A stretch of DNA of 30,914 nt from Bondarzewia mesenterica (Eukaryota > Basidiomycota > Agaricomycetes > Russulales > Bondarzewiaceae), in NCBI GenBank assembly GCA_004802705.1, contig SGPL01000399.1, positions 1-30,914 on the forward strand, written 5' to 3'. The notes under the pieces are model-generated. The model was not told the origin of the DNA and did not search any database. It worked only from the letters and a program-made list of their open reading frames with translations. Of the stretch, positions 20,117 to 30,885 are shown piece after piece. The translations under genes were made by a program, and so were the position numbers. Every line of letters starts with the position of its first letter. Within the stretch, counting starts at the first letter, position 1.

Positions 20117-22291
20117 TCAGTACGACGCATCGACGCCTCTCCCCAGATTACCCTCCAATAGTTTCTCCATAATCCTCAAAGGCACATACAGCAGTGCCGC
20201 CATCGCAAAACCTGTGAACATACTAATATCTCCCGTTCCCATGCTCGCGATGGGCCCGATGTACCAAACCTGCGACATGCACGGCACGATGATCGCTATT
20301 GCACCTAGGAATGCAATGACGCTAGCCAGGCTGAGAGGAAGACGACGCGGCTTGTCCCAGTCTTTGACGTTGTAACTAGTAAATCGTCCTCTTCGAACGA
20401 TGCTGTGGTCTGACATGATGATCGCTGCGTGTATCGCGCTCCAGTACCCGATTATACCTTGTTATGTGGGTAAGAATGGGATGCTTCATCATAATAAAAA
20501 GGAAAAAGCATACTGAGGATATCGACAAGAGTGTTGTAGAAGCGTACCGCACCAACGATGGCTACTGGTATCAATCTGATATCGTTCCACAAAGTGGGGG
20601 GTTAATTGCCTAGCGTGACGAGGAGCAAAGTAGGTGACTCACATTGCGGTCGCAATTACAGCATAGACGTATCTCGGGACCTTGGCAAGTATAGGAGTGA
20701 CAGCCATGAAACTGGTGCCAAACGAATACATCGTCGGGGCGACGGCGCTTGGGATCGTCAAAGCGATAACGACAGTCAGAAACTTCCCAAATCCTCCTGA
20801 CATGCTAAGGACGGCCTCAATCAAACCACCGACATTGCTGCCATCTCCCAGACCCGCCTGCCAGGCAGGCACTGCGGGCGCACTTGCAGCGAAGGAAGCG
20901 CCTAGCATATGGCCTGGAAGCTGCAGTTGCTATCAACGAGACAGCCTGCGATCTGCAGTGAGGAGAGACTGACACTTGAGACAAAGAATCCGAGGTAAAC
21001 ATAGAGAAATATGCGCCAGCTGGTAGGAAAAAGCTCTTTATGAACAAGAATAGAAACAGCGTGGGGAACCGAGTACAAACGGACCTGGGCGAGTCTCTGT
21101 GGTACACACCATAGTCTGGAGTCATCGTGCACCAGCTTAGGACGCTAGAAACAAGGACAGAGGCAAACGATAAGACAGAAACTGGCTCTGGTGGAGGCGT
21201 AGGTATCGTTTCAATGTGTTTGGCGCCCACGCCGATCATGACCAAAAATGCGACCAGATTTGGGATCCATGCAACACTCTCGTACCTGCCCTTGACATAT
21301 GAGTAGTGCATTGAGAGGAATATGTCCGCAAAGACTAACATATGGAGGACCTTGTACCCGCAGAACGTTATCACTAATGATACGACACCAATGATGACGA
21401 TTCCGAGAGTATCGTTCAGATGATCGGAAACGGCAGCAAGGGTTTGACCTCCAACAATTGTGTTCAAGATGAGGAACCCCTGGAGAGAAAATGCATTGAG
21501 AAGACTTGGAATCATGGCTCCGTAAAAGCTGCGCCGAGCAATGCGATCAACTTCGGTTGATTGACTCAAAGTGAAAGAACAATACCCCCAAGAAAAGCGC
21601 GCTTGCACCATGGCACGCGTTCCCAGTTTTGGACCAAAAACTGCACTGTGAATGCAACTTCATGTTCAAGTTTTTCTTTTCTAGGTTCATTGACGGGACC
21701 CACAAATACGCAGGAACGGCGCATAGTCTACGGTCATCACTGTTCAGCTTGCCATATGTTAGTGACTGATTTGAGTACACACATAAGGTCGACTATGACA
21801 ATGATTATCAGGGAGTCCCTGAGCCCCAGTGAAAAGAACGCCGGTCCTACTGTTCCCGTGCTAAAACTGAATGACTCTCTTCATTGTCAGCGAGTTCACT
21901 GGAGCGCTATGGCCTTCAAATCCTCACGTCAAAGCATTAAGATTAGCTGAGCACCAGATGAAGAACATCTGGTACAGTCGCGTGTCTTTCCGCTCTTCAG
22001 GCGGAATAGGCGCAATCCTTAATTTCGCAAGTAGCAAAAAGTAACCATCAGCATGGATGCGAATCTCCTCGCTCAACACGCATTCACGCACCCATGAGTC
22101 TCAACCCCCCACTTCGACAGTTGTGCAGTGAACTTCTGAAAAGCATTCGGTTCCAACTCGGAAGGCGGGTGAGAAGTCGTATCGCTGAGAACTTGAACTT
22201 CAAGCGTTTTTGACTCAACAATAATTGCATCGCCCGTCTCTACGTCTTTCGCGTCCCGTTTTTCGTCCAAGTCGGCCGGTATTGAATGCAT
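20117..22291 (-). CDS. FCY2: NCS1-family purine-cytosine permease
   Basis: Plasma-membrane proton symporter for cytosine and purines, or a close relative with other substrates. Eleven exons on the minus strand (22092-22291, 21928-22017, 21783-21866, 21704-21727, 21586-21645, 21340-21528, 21085-21285, 20974-21019, 20643-20920, 20514-20575, 20117-20457) join in frame to 524 aa, a typical length. After a hydrophilic N-terminus come IAPIPPEERKDTRLYQMFF, WCSANLNALTFSTGTVGPAF, LCAVPAYFAVFGPKLGTRAM, QARFSWGFYGAMIPSLLNAF, LNTIVGGQTLAAVSDHL, WIPNLVAFLVMIGVGAKHI, LSWCTMTPDYGVYH, ASFAASAPAVPAW, NVGGLIEAVLSMSGGFGKFL, APTMYSFGTSFMAVTPIL and the cytosolic YNVKDWDKPRRLP. These match the FCY2 branch rather than the uracil/allantoin branch. 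About twelve hydrophobic segments are seen and no break. Exact substrate is not decidable here. Divergent from the GMC gene. Confidence 0.94.
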
Positions 22292-23093
22292 GGCTTATCA
22301 AGGTCGGGACAGAGGTGTGAGTGCGTAAGGTTTCACTGACAGGAGCACCCTGTGATTGATTGGAAGCATTTGGACCGTATGGCAACTGGCTCATGATCAA
22401 TCTGTCACGATAAGTCGGGCTGCAATCTGCTGCAATTGAACGGAAAAACGAGATAGCACCGGGCTGACATTGCCGCGGACTTTGAATTTCTACTGTTGCT
22501 CTGGCAGTTTGGGGTCAGTTCCGGCTTACCGACTTCAATTCCGCGTCAGTCCGTCTTTTTCGTTGCATCCTCAAAGAAGCTTTCTATAGCTTTCCATTCA
22601 AGCTCGGCTCACAGCAGAACAACCGGAAGCGAGTGTTCCTCGGCCATAAACTTCCTTGAGGCGTGACCTTCTGGCAATATCATAGTTTGATTTCTGCTGG
22701 AAGACGCAAAACACAATTGTGAACGAATGTGTTTCGACTCAGGGAGAGACGGAAGCTTTCCGTCGTAAGGATACTCTTTCTACATATTAGGCTAAGGTCA
22801 GCCGAGAAGATGCGTCCACTGTGTATACAAGTTTCAGGGTAAGTCATCATCATTTTGATACATATGCGCTGTCTGTTCTTGGTCGGGTGTGCTTCCGAGT
22901 CTTGTTCTTGTCATTCTACGTCAAAGGCTTAATTGCTGTCCAATATTTAAGGACTTGCTGCTTGGGGATCATGACAGTGACTGCAACCTCTCAGTCCTAA
23001 GCTGCACAGGAATTGGTATGTATCATCGGTTTTACCCCCAGAACGCTCTTGAGAGAGAATCCCTTCTCGATAGATCATCGAAGGCCGGGCGCC
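22292..23093. promoter_or_regulatory. Divergent promoter region between permease and GMC oxidoreductase
   Basis: These 802 bp separate two divergent starts. A TATTTAAG word at about 22944 lies about 145 bp before the GMC start and may be a TATA element. A short ATG frame at 22810 (MRPLCIQVSG) followed by a GTAAGT could be an untranslated or upstream exon, but it does not join to the GMC coding frame in any way I can support. Confidence 0.4.
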
Positions 23094-25940
23094 ATGCCGT
23101 GCAATCTTCGCCGTTCCACTTTCTTCTCGCTCTTTCTCCTCCCAGTCATTCTCGCCCGCCCGAATGGTATGTTCACTCTTATAGCACGGGACGCAGAAGT
23201 GTTAAATTGTCTGATACGAAGGAATCATTTCGGACCCTCGCGCCTTTGTTGCGGAACCCTTTGATGTTCTCATAGTCGGTGGTGGTGTATCCGGACTCGT
23301 TATTGCTGCGCGACTCTCTGAGGTGCCCACCTTGCGCGTCGGCGTGCTCGACGCTGGCACGTACCGCCCGAATGACACACTGCTCACCGTACCTGCGCAA
23401 TTTGGGGTAGCAATAGGAAACACAACGTACGATTGGAGCTTTTTGAGCACGCCTCAGCCATACTTAGGCGGGCGAGTCATCCCAGAACCGGCGTACGTAC
23501 CATCACTTCTTGTTCTCCTTTTCGAGTGTCATCCTTACTCATAACACGTATGTGTAGCGGAAAGGTCCTGGGAGGCTCAAGTGAACTGAGTGCCATGGTA
23601 TGAATGCTCATTTATTGTCGTATGGATCCGAATATATCTGATATTTTCCCGCCCGCGATCAGGTTTGGCAACGCGGCGCAGCTGAAGAGTACGATGCTTG
23701 GGCGAATGATTTTGAGAACGGAAAAGAATGGAGTTTCGAGTCCCTCCTTCCTTACTTCAAAAAGTCGGAAGACTGGGTTCCTCCTCCACTTGTTCTTCCC
23801 GGCCAAAAAACATCTGATGCACTGGCATTGTCACACGGTCTCAATGGATCACTGCCTGTATGATATTCATTGTGGAATCCATGGCGCTGGGATTGAACTC
23901 ATATATCTGTTGCAGATCGGGTATAATAACTTTTATCCTCCAGTCATTGCGGCTGGCGTGACAGCAGCGAACACTCTTGGAGTGCCGACAAATTCGGATC
24001 CAGTGCGTCATTCTACCCAATATTATATTTTCCAACTAATGCGTTTTGATGGCACGCAGGACTCTGGCAATTCGGCAGATTTCTCTGTCGCGGCCCGCTC
24101 CGTCGATCCCGCCACCGGTCTTCGCTCGACTGCGACTTCAGCATACCTGGCTCCTATCTTAAGCCGTGAAAATTTGTTGGTACTGACTGGCGCACAAGTG
24201 ACCAAGGTTGGATTCACGCAGGAGGAGGGTGGCGAACTGACGGCGGATTGCGTGCACTTTGTCGCCAGTGAGGGCAACCAATGGTCAGGGTACGTGAAAG
24301 CAGAGAAAGAAATCATCTTGGCTGCGGGTGAGCTCCTTCCAACGAGTTTTTAGAGAACTCAGTGAAATGAAGTGTGCGTTTAGGGCCCTTGAAGACACCC
24401 CAGATTCTGGAGTTGAGCGGTGTCGGGAACAAAAAGTTGTTGCAGAGTCTTGGCATCGAGACAGTGATCGACCTGCCGGGAGTAGGCGAAAACTTGCAGG
24501 TGAGTGATGTCCTCATGTGCTATCTTGAGGTGCTAATTCTGTTATACCGTGCAGGATCCTACACTGACAGCATCGGACTTCATCGCCAAACCAGGCGTCT
24601 TGACCCTTGGTTCGTATAAGAATCAGTAATCGCTTCATCATCCAGTCATCTCATATTTTCTACAGATCAGCTCCGTTTCAACACTACGTTTGCGGCGGAA
24701 CAACAAATGCAATTGTGGGTTCATTTCTTGTCTCTTCTTATGCACGTATCCTATCTGACTTCATCCAGCGTGACGAATCACACTGGTGCTTTAACCTACA
24801 ATACCGCCGACGTCTCGATGTCACCCCTTCAAGCCTTCCTGTCCAACGGTGAATTAAAGAACCTCACCATTGCCTTGCATGCATCCTTAGCCAACTCGTC
24901 GTACCCGATTTTGCTGGCCAAGAAGCAGGATGAGGTGCTCATGCGCTGGATAACGGAAGGAAAGGTGCCTTGGACTGAGTTTGCGGTCACACCAAGTGGA
25001 GGAGCCGCGTCAATGCCGGAGGGCAATACGTCGTACATCTCAATTCTGACAATTAACCTGGTAAGTCACCGAAGGGTGCTTTAAGACAGATGGGTCTTAA
25101 TTGGAGCTGACACTATAAAGCATCCATTCGGGCGTGGATCTGTGGTAAGTGACCTGCTCGAAGCCGTTGAACTATCTTAATACAGACTAACGTTGCGCGC
25201 AAAAGCACATCAACTCGACAGATCCGTTCGCCAGTCCGCTCATCGACCCCAAGTACTTTGCAAACGCTTTCGGTAGGCATTTTATTTTAATTTACGTGGT
25301 TTCCTTCTTTCTGTTCCCGGTCTTACACCCTTCCTGTAGATGTCGCTGTTCACGCTCTGGGGACTGCATGGGCTCGCAAATGGATGGACACTGAGCCTAT
25401 ATCTGACATGATAGCTCAATTACACTCACCTCCTGCGAATATGACTGAATTCGATGGGTGAGAATCTCGCGTCTCAATCATGAATCGCAAGAGGCATGAA
25501 TGTTGACCACAAACGGTTTTCGAATATTCGACAGATACGTACGCCAAAGTGTTATTGTACGTTTTCTGAACAATGTCTGCACTTTTAAGTCCTTTCTGAC
25601 GTCTATGTTATTCAGTCCACATTCCACCAAGTAGGTTCCACCGCTCTCGCACCTCGCGCTCTTGGAGGTTCGTTCGAGTTTTCCCTTCAGCGTAGAAGTT
25701 GCTGCTTATCCAATCATCCAGGTGTTGTCGATCCTGAACTTCGGGTGTACAACACGACAAACTTGCGCGTCATCGGAGCGGGCGTCTTCCCGCAGGTGAT
25801 AGCTGCGGCTCCACAATCAACGGTATACGCCATCGCTGAGAAGGTGCGGTGCATTCAAAATATGACCGCTGCCCAACGTGAAAACTGATTCTCACGTTCC
25901 TTAGGCTGCGGATTTGATCAAGAAGGCGTTGAATGTCTGA
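23094..25940 (+). CDS. Secreted GMC oxidoreductase (aryl-alcohol oxidase/choline dehydrogenase-like)
   Basis: FAD-dependent enzyme of the glucose-methanol-choline family; secreted agaricomycete members oxidise alcohols or sugars and make H2O2 for wood decay. Seventeen exons (first 23094-23166, last 25905-25940, introns mostly 53-80 nt) join in frame to 628 aa. Residues 1-22 look like a signal peptide (FFSLFLLPVILA). FAD motif VLIVGGGVSGLVIAARLSE (G44-G49) follows, then GKVLGGSSELSAMVWQRGAA with EEYDAWANDF, LLPYFKKSEDW, LKTPQILELSGVGN, DLPGVGENLQ, NPLIDP-type SPLIDPKYFAN, and the C-terminal VVDPELRVYNTTNLRVIGAG. Catalytic His563 is present in FHQVGSTAL. The second catalytic position, normally His or Asn in an AAHTQATVY-type motif, is Ala606 here (IAAAPQSTVYAIAEKAAD), and the usual DAS is GAG. 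The enzyme may be inactive or altered. Substrate unknown. Confidence 0.9.
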
Positions 25941-26465
25941 GCGGCTGAGGTGTGGAGATTTGTGACGCTTGCATTCTTAGGTGCTACCTGATATTGATTT
26001 TGATGGCCACATTGGTCGATAGTAGTAACTTCTTGAGTCCAGCTGCGAGTGTCGGCCATAAGGAAATTTTCTTTGTCTATACATAACTAAATATGCGCAT
26101 GTTATCGCATCTCACATACCTTAAACTCAGGACCTTGCGTACAAGGGGCTACATCTCTCCCAGAGATCTACTGTGCACACGCTTTATTCTAATGTTAGAA
26201 AGACAACATGAATGAAATAGAGTAATCAGCTTCCTGAAAGAAGATGTTTGACACTCATCCTTCTGTATCTGAAGCGAATTTCGGTTTATCACATTCATCC
26301 TCCCCAATTTTCGAAGCACACAGCTGTGAATACGGTTACCAGCTGCACAGCTGTTCAAATCAGTAACTGTCAATTCGCTTCAAGACATCGAACATGCCAA
26401 TGTCACAAAGATAACGTACCATTCAGCCCGGTCTTCTCCACTGTCGCATGATTGTCGTTCGCCCC
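25941..26465. other. Intergenic region downstream of the GMC gene
   Basis: About 525 bp containing the GMC 3' region and upstream sequence of the next gene. No supported reading frame or RNA gene is seen. Confidence 0.5.
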
Positions 26466-26472
26466 TATAAAG
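26466..26472 (+). promoter_or_regulatory. TATA box of the NTF2-like gene
   Basis: TATAAAG, preceded by CCCC, lies 43 bp upstream of the start codon at 26516. Position and sequence fit a TATA box with a short 5' leader. No other gene here has so clear an element. Confidence 0.55.
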
Positions 26473-26515
26473 CAGCGGTTCTACGAATGCGAAGGATCCC
26501 ACTCACCGCTGCATC

Positions 26516-27127
26516 ATGTATACGCGGCCAACGAACCCATCTCCTCAACTGCTCACGGTATTGAACTGGTTCGACGCGATCACGCGCTGGGACTTTGATA
26601 CACTCGCATCTCTGTTGTCAGACGACTATGTCCACAGCACGTTGCCCGCGAGTGCAGGGGATCCGGATAAGAATAAGGAGGAAGGCATAGCTCACGCGAA
26701 GGTTTCCGCACAGATGCTTGGGGGGCAGCACCTCAACGTGAGCCCATGACAATACCATAATTACCATAATTCACGAGGAGGATGTCCGAACTAATTCTTT
26801 GTTGGGGGTGTCAAGCTCGAGATCTATGATGTCAATGAGGGAGAACAAAAGATTTGGGCTCACGTGCGTTTGATTTTGTCTCCATTTTCTTTTCTCTGTC
26901 TTTACGGTTAGTATGCTGATGTGTTTCTCCACACGTTCCAAAAGACGAGATTATACGCGAAACCACCCAGCGGCCTCACTTACGACAGCGAATCCATTTT
27001 TCTATTTACCCTGTCTCCACAGAAGGACGGACAGCTGAAGATCAGTGTCATCAAGGACTTCGTGGATACGAAGACCATGGCGGATCTGCTAGCGAGTGCG
27101 ATTAAGGGGAGTGATGGAGAGAATTAG
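26516..27127 (+). CDS. Small NTF2/SnoaL-like protein of unknown function
   Basis: Three exons (26516-26737, 26816-26863, 26945-27127) join in frame to 150 aa. The pattern fits the NTF2/SnoaL alpha+beta cone fold: an N-terminal helix with LLTVLNWFDAITRWDFDTLA, then SLLSDDYVHSTLP, a second helix region, a strand LEIYDVNEGEQKIWAHTRLY, and C-terminal strands SIFLFTLSP and ISVIKDFVDTKTMADLLA. The Asp-Tyr-rich early segment (DDYVHSTLP) sits where related proteins place their pocket. Proteins of this shape are common in agaricomycetes as uncharacterised genes. No signal peptide is seen, so it is probably cytosolic. Its TATA box is strong and the leader short, which suggests regulated expression. No function is assigned. 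Confidence 0.8.
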
Positions 27128-28797
27128 AGGATGTAGTAGTGGTACGAAGTCGTCCAGGCGGAGGAATTTTGAGAGCTTTTATGGATCGGCGGACCGACTT
27201 TTACCGGATGTGAGGGTATAGAGTACATGGTTGGTTCTGGTTGACCACGCCATAGAAAAGCCAGCCCCTGATCTGTCGGTCCGCATGCAAGTAACGATCA
27301 AAAGCTAGCCCGTATCGACCATGCGTTTCTGTCGATATTGCGGCCAAATGACAGACTTACTGAATTTCGAAGGACAGGTCTCAGTGTAAATGCTTCATCC
27401 TTGCGAAGACATGGGAGAAAGGTGTTCCAGGCTGTGAGTCCCTTTTGTTGCATGTAAGAAGGGTCATGATGCAACTTTCTGTTCGCAAGTTCATTTAGAA
27501 TTAGCAGTAACCGCATAGAGGAGAGTTCAGGTACTAGTCAATTGAATGGTGCTCTCTCTGTGGAGAGTAAAATGAAGCGCATTGCTTGCCCTAGAACGTA
27601 ACTTGACAACAGCCTTTGTGTCTTCCATTTCTATGATCAGCTGATCGGTCAGATATAACGCAGGAGAATGAGTAAAATAGGGTGTCTTACGGTGGCCTGA
27701 CTAGATACTTTTAAAAGGTGACCAACGAGGAAAAACAGGTGACCTGTTGAGGTGAAGAGCATCGACGTCGGCGGAGCTAATTAGCCCTATAATTGTGTGA
27801 GGGAACGGTGAGAAGTATGCAAGGGACTTTTTGAAGGAAACGTCACAAGATGTACCTGGGAGACTGAAGTGAATGGATTGAGAAGGAAGAAGGAAGTGGT
27901 TCTGTGAATGCAACGGTCAGTCGCTCAAGTTAGAGTTCACAATTGCCACATGCCTCATTTTCGTGAAAAGAAGAAACGTCTTCTAGCAAGGTAGTGTATG
28001 TAAAGGTCTTATCAACTTCCCATCAATGCCACCTAAGGCCTATCGTAAGTTTATCCGTGACGCTGTGGTTTCTCGAAGCGCCACAAGAGGCCACAAGGCC
28101 ACCCACCAAGAGGTGGCACCTGTGGCACCTCTTGGCCACCTCCATACACAACCTTATATTAACACAGAACGACTGTCTTCTGTGTAGGTCGCTACGGAGA
28201 CTAATACACAACTGTCCCCTTTCCCGCAGGAGTAAGTCGAGCTACTAGCTAGAAAGAGCAGCCGCATATAACGAGCTGCAGGACTTTGAAAGATCCTTCG
28301 GACGATGCAGAGCGATGAGTGAGCTGCGGCCTGCTGCGGTTTAGAGACAATACAATGTGTAAAGGAACGAAACCCGGAAAAATTGCCGTGTGCTCAGGAA
28401 TTCCAGGAAATTCCTCAATCACCGACGGGATGATTTTGTCGACGATGTCGGCATTGGGCGAGAACATAATGATGCTGTGATAAATCGTAGCCATAGCACT
28501 GTATGATGAATCTCGGCGGACAGTCAGTGACCGCCTCCGAGAAAAACCGATTCACTGGACTCGCACTCCACTCCGTACCATTCAAGTTAGACATTCTCTC
28601 ATCTCTCTGTGGTGCATCTGTGTACTGATATCCACACGATGGTATGAGTTGAATATTTCCTGATTACATTCGCAGAGCGAATAGGTTAGTACAATGCTCA
28701 CAAAAGTACATAAGTATCATAAGATCCGCTATCGTACAACAGGTACACCACAGCTCTCGACTCTCCGCCTCGCCCACCAGCAGACCGACGACTGACA
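27128..28797. other. Long gene-poor region
   Basis: About 1.67 kb without a gene I can support. Open frames here are short (under 90 codons), lack family motifs and do not join through splice sites. It contains the hairpin at 28106-28135. A 53-codon frame from about 28026 (MPPKAYRKFIRDAVVSRSA) spans that hairpin, but nothing supports its translation. It could be decayed transposon or gene remnant sequence. Confidence 0.45.
28106..28135. repeat. Perfect 10-bp inverted repeat (hairpin)
   Basis: CCAAGAGGTG at 28106-28115 pairs with CACCTCTTGG at 28126-28135 around a ten-base loop. The loop and right arm also contain a direct repeat GGCACCT, and related CCACAAGAGG/CCACAAGG words lie just upstream. 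The pairing is read directly; no function is implied. Confidence 0.7.
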
Positions 28798-29322
28798 TCA
28801 CTGTCTCCGAATCCCCCGTGCATAATATCCCGGACTCTTCATCGGCATCTGGACCGACCTCCTCCGATCAGTCAGACTGCTCAGGCGCTCCATGACGTCC
28901 CGCGCCAAAAACACTGTCCCGTTCTCCTCTTCGTTCCGCACGCTCTGCTCATTGATGGATTCGAGGATGCGGATGTCTGAAGGGTGGATGGCCGCGGTAT
29001 GGGAGAAGCGGAAAATCGTGATGAATTCGTGTCGATAAATTTTTGCTTCGACCGCGGTAAGTGCGGATGAAGCTGTCCCTGGTGTCGAGGATGAGACTAC
29101 ATAGCAATGTTTCAGCAAATCTGTATACAGTCAGGTGCGTGGTGCGGGTGAGGACTCACGTTGAACCAGACAGACATTGCCGTGAATTTGGGCAAGCGCA
29201 AATTGCCCGTATGATGACGGTGAAGGTGCGGACACCTGCAGAGTGGGTGTACATGACCCTCTGGAGAGGGCAGCCGAGAGCATGGCAGAGGATGCTTTCG
29301 TGAGGGTAGCGGTGGCAGCCAT
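28798..29322 (-). CDS. Small protein of unknown function, possible mitochondrial presequence
   Basis: Exon 1 is 29160-29322 and starts MAATATLTKASSAMLSAALS, an Ala/Ser/Thr-rich stretch with Lys and Arg but no acidic residue in its first 40 residues, like a mitochondrial targeting peptide. A GTGAGT donor ends it. Two acceptors keep the frame: one at 29121 gives a 39-nt intron and a 161-aa protein; one 42 nt further gives an 81-nt intron and 147 aa. The longer intron is closer to the size of the others in the window. The body reads AKIYRHEFITIFRFSHTAA, IHPSDIRILESINEQSVRNE and FLARDVMERLSSLTDRRRS, ending YYARGIRRQ. I do not recognise the family. A small mitochondrial protein is the best guess, at low certainty. 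Confidence 0.55.
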
Positions 29323-30476
29323 TGGTTCGCGCGGAGGGGGGAGAGGGTAGTAACAGCTTCGTTGAGATCAATGGACCATGTCGTCTTTATAGCAAACTCC
29401 CGTGTTCTAAAAACCCATTAATCCACACTACATGCGGAAAGTGCACCGTGGGGCTTTGGTGGGGCTAGCATCTTTCCCAAGCTTTCCCACTGGACAGAAG
29501 GTTGGCGGTGCCGGCGGCGTCTAGAGGGGCCTCGCCGTTCCATCATAGTATCGTTCCTTCCGAGAGCTACATATCTCACCCTAACTCATCCGAGAGTTAT
29601 GTATGCACTTCCGCGAAGCTCAGCTGAGGGTCACCTTCAGTTTTTACATTGCTTTTAGTAAATAGGGATGGGCGGTTTGTATCCGGCTGCGATTGCACTG
29701 CAGTGGAAGAGGAGCTCGAGGTCGGAGCATGCACGGGAATAGCGCTCTGCGCGATCCAGCAGGCTCTGATACACGCTCACAACGTGTTTACTTCGCCTCA
29801 AGGCGCCGCATCTGCATCCGCATTGCTTAACTTTCGGATCCGTCAACGGTCACGAAGGACGTAAGTACACAATTACGGATCTAGCAGAGCATTCTCCGTC
29901 TCCTTTATGTCGTCAAACACCAATAAAATGGCAGCTAAATTATGACATGTGACTCTAGTACGTTTCGCGATGTGATAAGAATGAGCTCTCGATGACGATG
30001 TTCCTAGGGCGCAGTGGGGTCTCAGGCGTAGAATGTCAATGGACGGAAATTTGCTACGCTGGCGGCTGGAGGTGAGCGCGAAGACTGCGTCAGCACTGAT
30101 ACGTGTTCGTAAGTATCACTGATCTGCCATCTATCTTTGATTCTTCGGGCACGAAAGATGGCTCGTGTGATGTGCGCAACCGGCCAGTAATGTCTTCGTT
30201 GTTGGTCAAACGCTCAAGCGGATTAAGGGCGGATGGACATGCCGTAGCCAAGTAGACATCCACATATACACTCGCTGCGGAGTTTGTGGTGATGAGACGC
30301 CCAGGTGTAATCAGTTCTTCAGCGGCAAGTCGTAGATCACCGACCAGTCATTGGACGATGCTGTATTACTGTACTCAGATACTCGGCAAAACCAGTGTTG
30401 GTTCTTCGAAGAAATCTCTTACCATTCGATGGTATCATATCCAAGTCGAAGGCACGAACAAGCAGGCCTCACTTAC
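29323..30476. other. Gene-poor region
   Basis: About 1.15 kb that holds the upstream region of the small unknown gene and sequence I cannot assign. Reading frames at 29649-29864 and 30286-30591 on the plus strand lack motifs and recognisable composition. No RNA gene is seen. Confidence 0.4.
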
Positions 30477-30558
30477 AGGAATAGAACTCCCCACGAGCAC
30501 ACCGGATCTCTCGACCACGACAAGAGCGGCGATTGTAAAACCGCAGAGTGTGAACAAC
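30477..30558 (-). other. Candidate internal exon encoding a hydrophobic segment
   Basis: On the minus strand this 82-nt stretch is bounded by a CCCAG acceptor and a GTAAG donor and is open in one frame, reading LFTLCGFTIAALVVVERSGV then LVGSSIP, like a membrane helix. I could not find convincing partner exons on either side, so it may be a degraded gene fragment or chance. It would belong to a gene running leftward from near the window end. Confidence 0.25.
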
Positions 30559-30789
30559 CTGGGAGAGGTATGGTCAATGCAACGGGGATGAGGGGGTGAA
30601 TGGACGGTCTCCGAGGTTGTCGCGGTCAGGAGATTGAGTCACATAAGCGTTTTCAATTGGCCACGTAGGAAAGAGCTGGAGAGAGTTGCTCGGCAGACAA
30701 GGATAGACATAGACGCCTCAGATGGAGGAGCTAAAGATAAGACGAAGCTGCGCAGGACCCCCGATAATAGGAGGGGAACCTAGATACCG

Positions 30790-30885
30790 ATCCGGACAAA
30801 TTTTGGGCGAAAATTCAAAAATGCTAGATGAAAAACGGACAAATTCGACCCTTGAGGCCGAGGTAGCCAAATTTTTATCCGGACA
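30790..30885. repeat. Short repeated motif at the right edge
   Basis: ATCCGGACA occurs at 30790-30798 and 30877-30885 in the same orientation. CGGACAAATT occurs at about 30793 and 30836. CAAATTTTGG at the left and CCAAATTTTT at the right form an inverted pair. This arrangement could be the subterminal part of a transposable element or a decayed repeat, but no element body is visible before the window ends. Confidence 0.4.

Noticed and set aside
19669..20172. 167-codon plus-strand open frame
   Set aside because: Lies in convergent 3' sequence, overlaps the permease end in antisense and has no motif.
1073..22291. A secondary-metabolite or dedicated pyrimidine gene cluster
   Set aside because: Neighbouring genes are housekeeping genes of unrelated pathways, in alternating orientation, with no core synthase or shared regulator.
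28026..28187. 53-codon frame starting MPPKAYRKF
   Set aside because: It spans the hairpin repeats, has no homologue I recognise and no splice partner.
30286..30591. 101-codon plus-strand open frame
   Set aside because: No recognisable composition or partner exons; the opposite strand has a more exon-like hydrophobic stretch.
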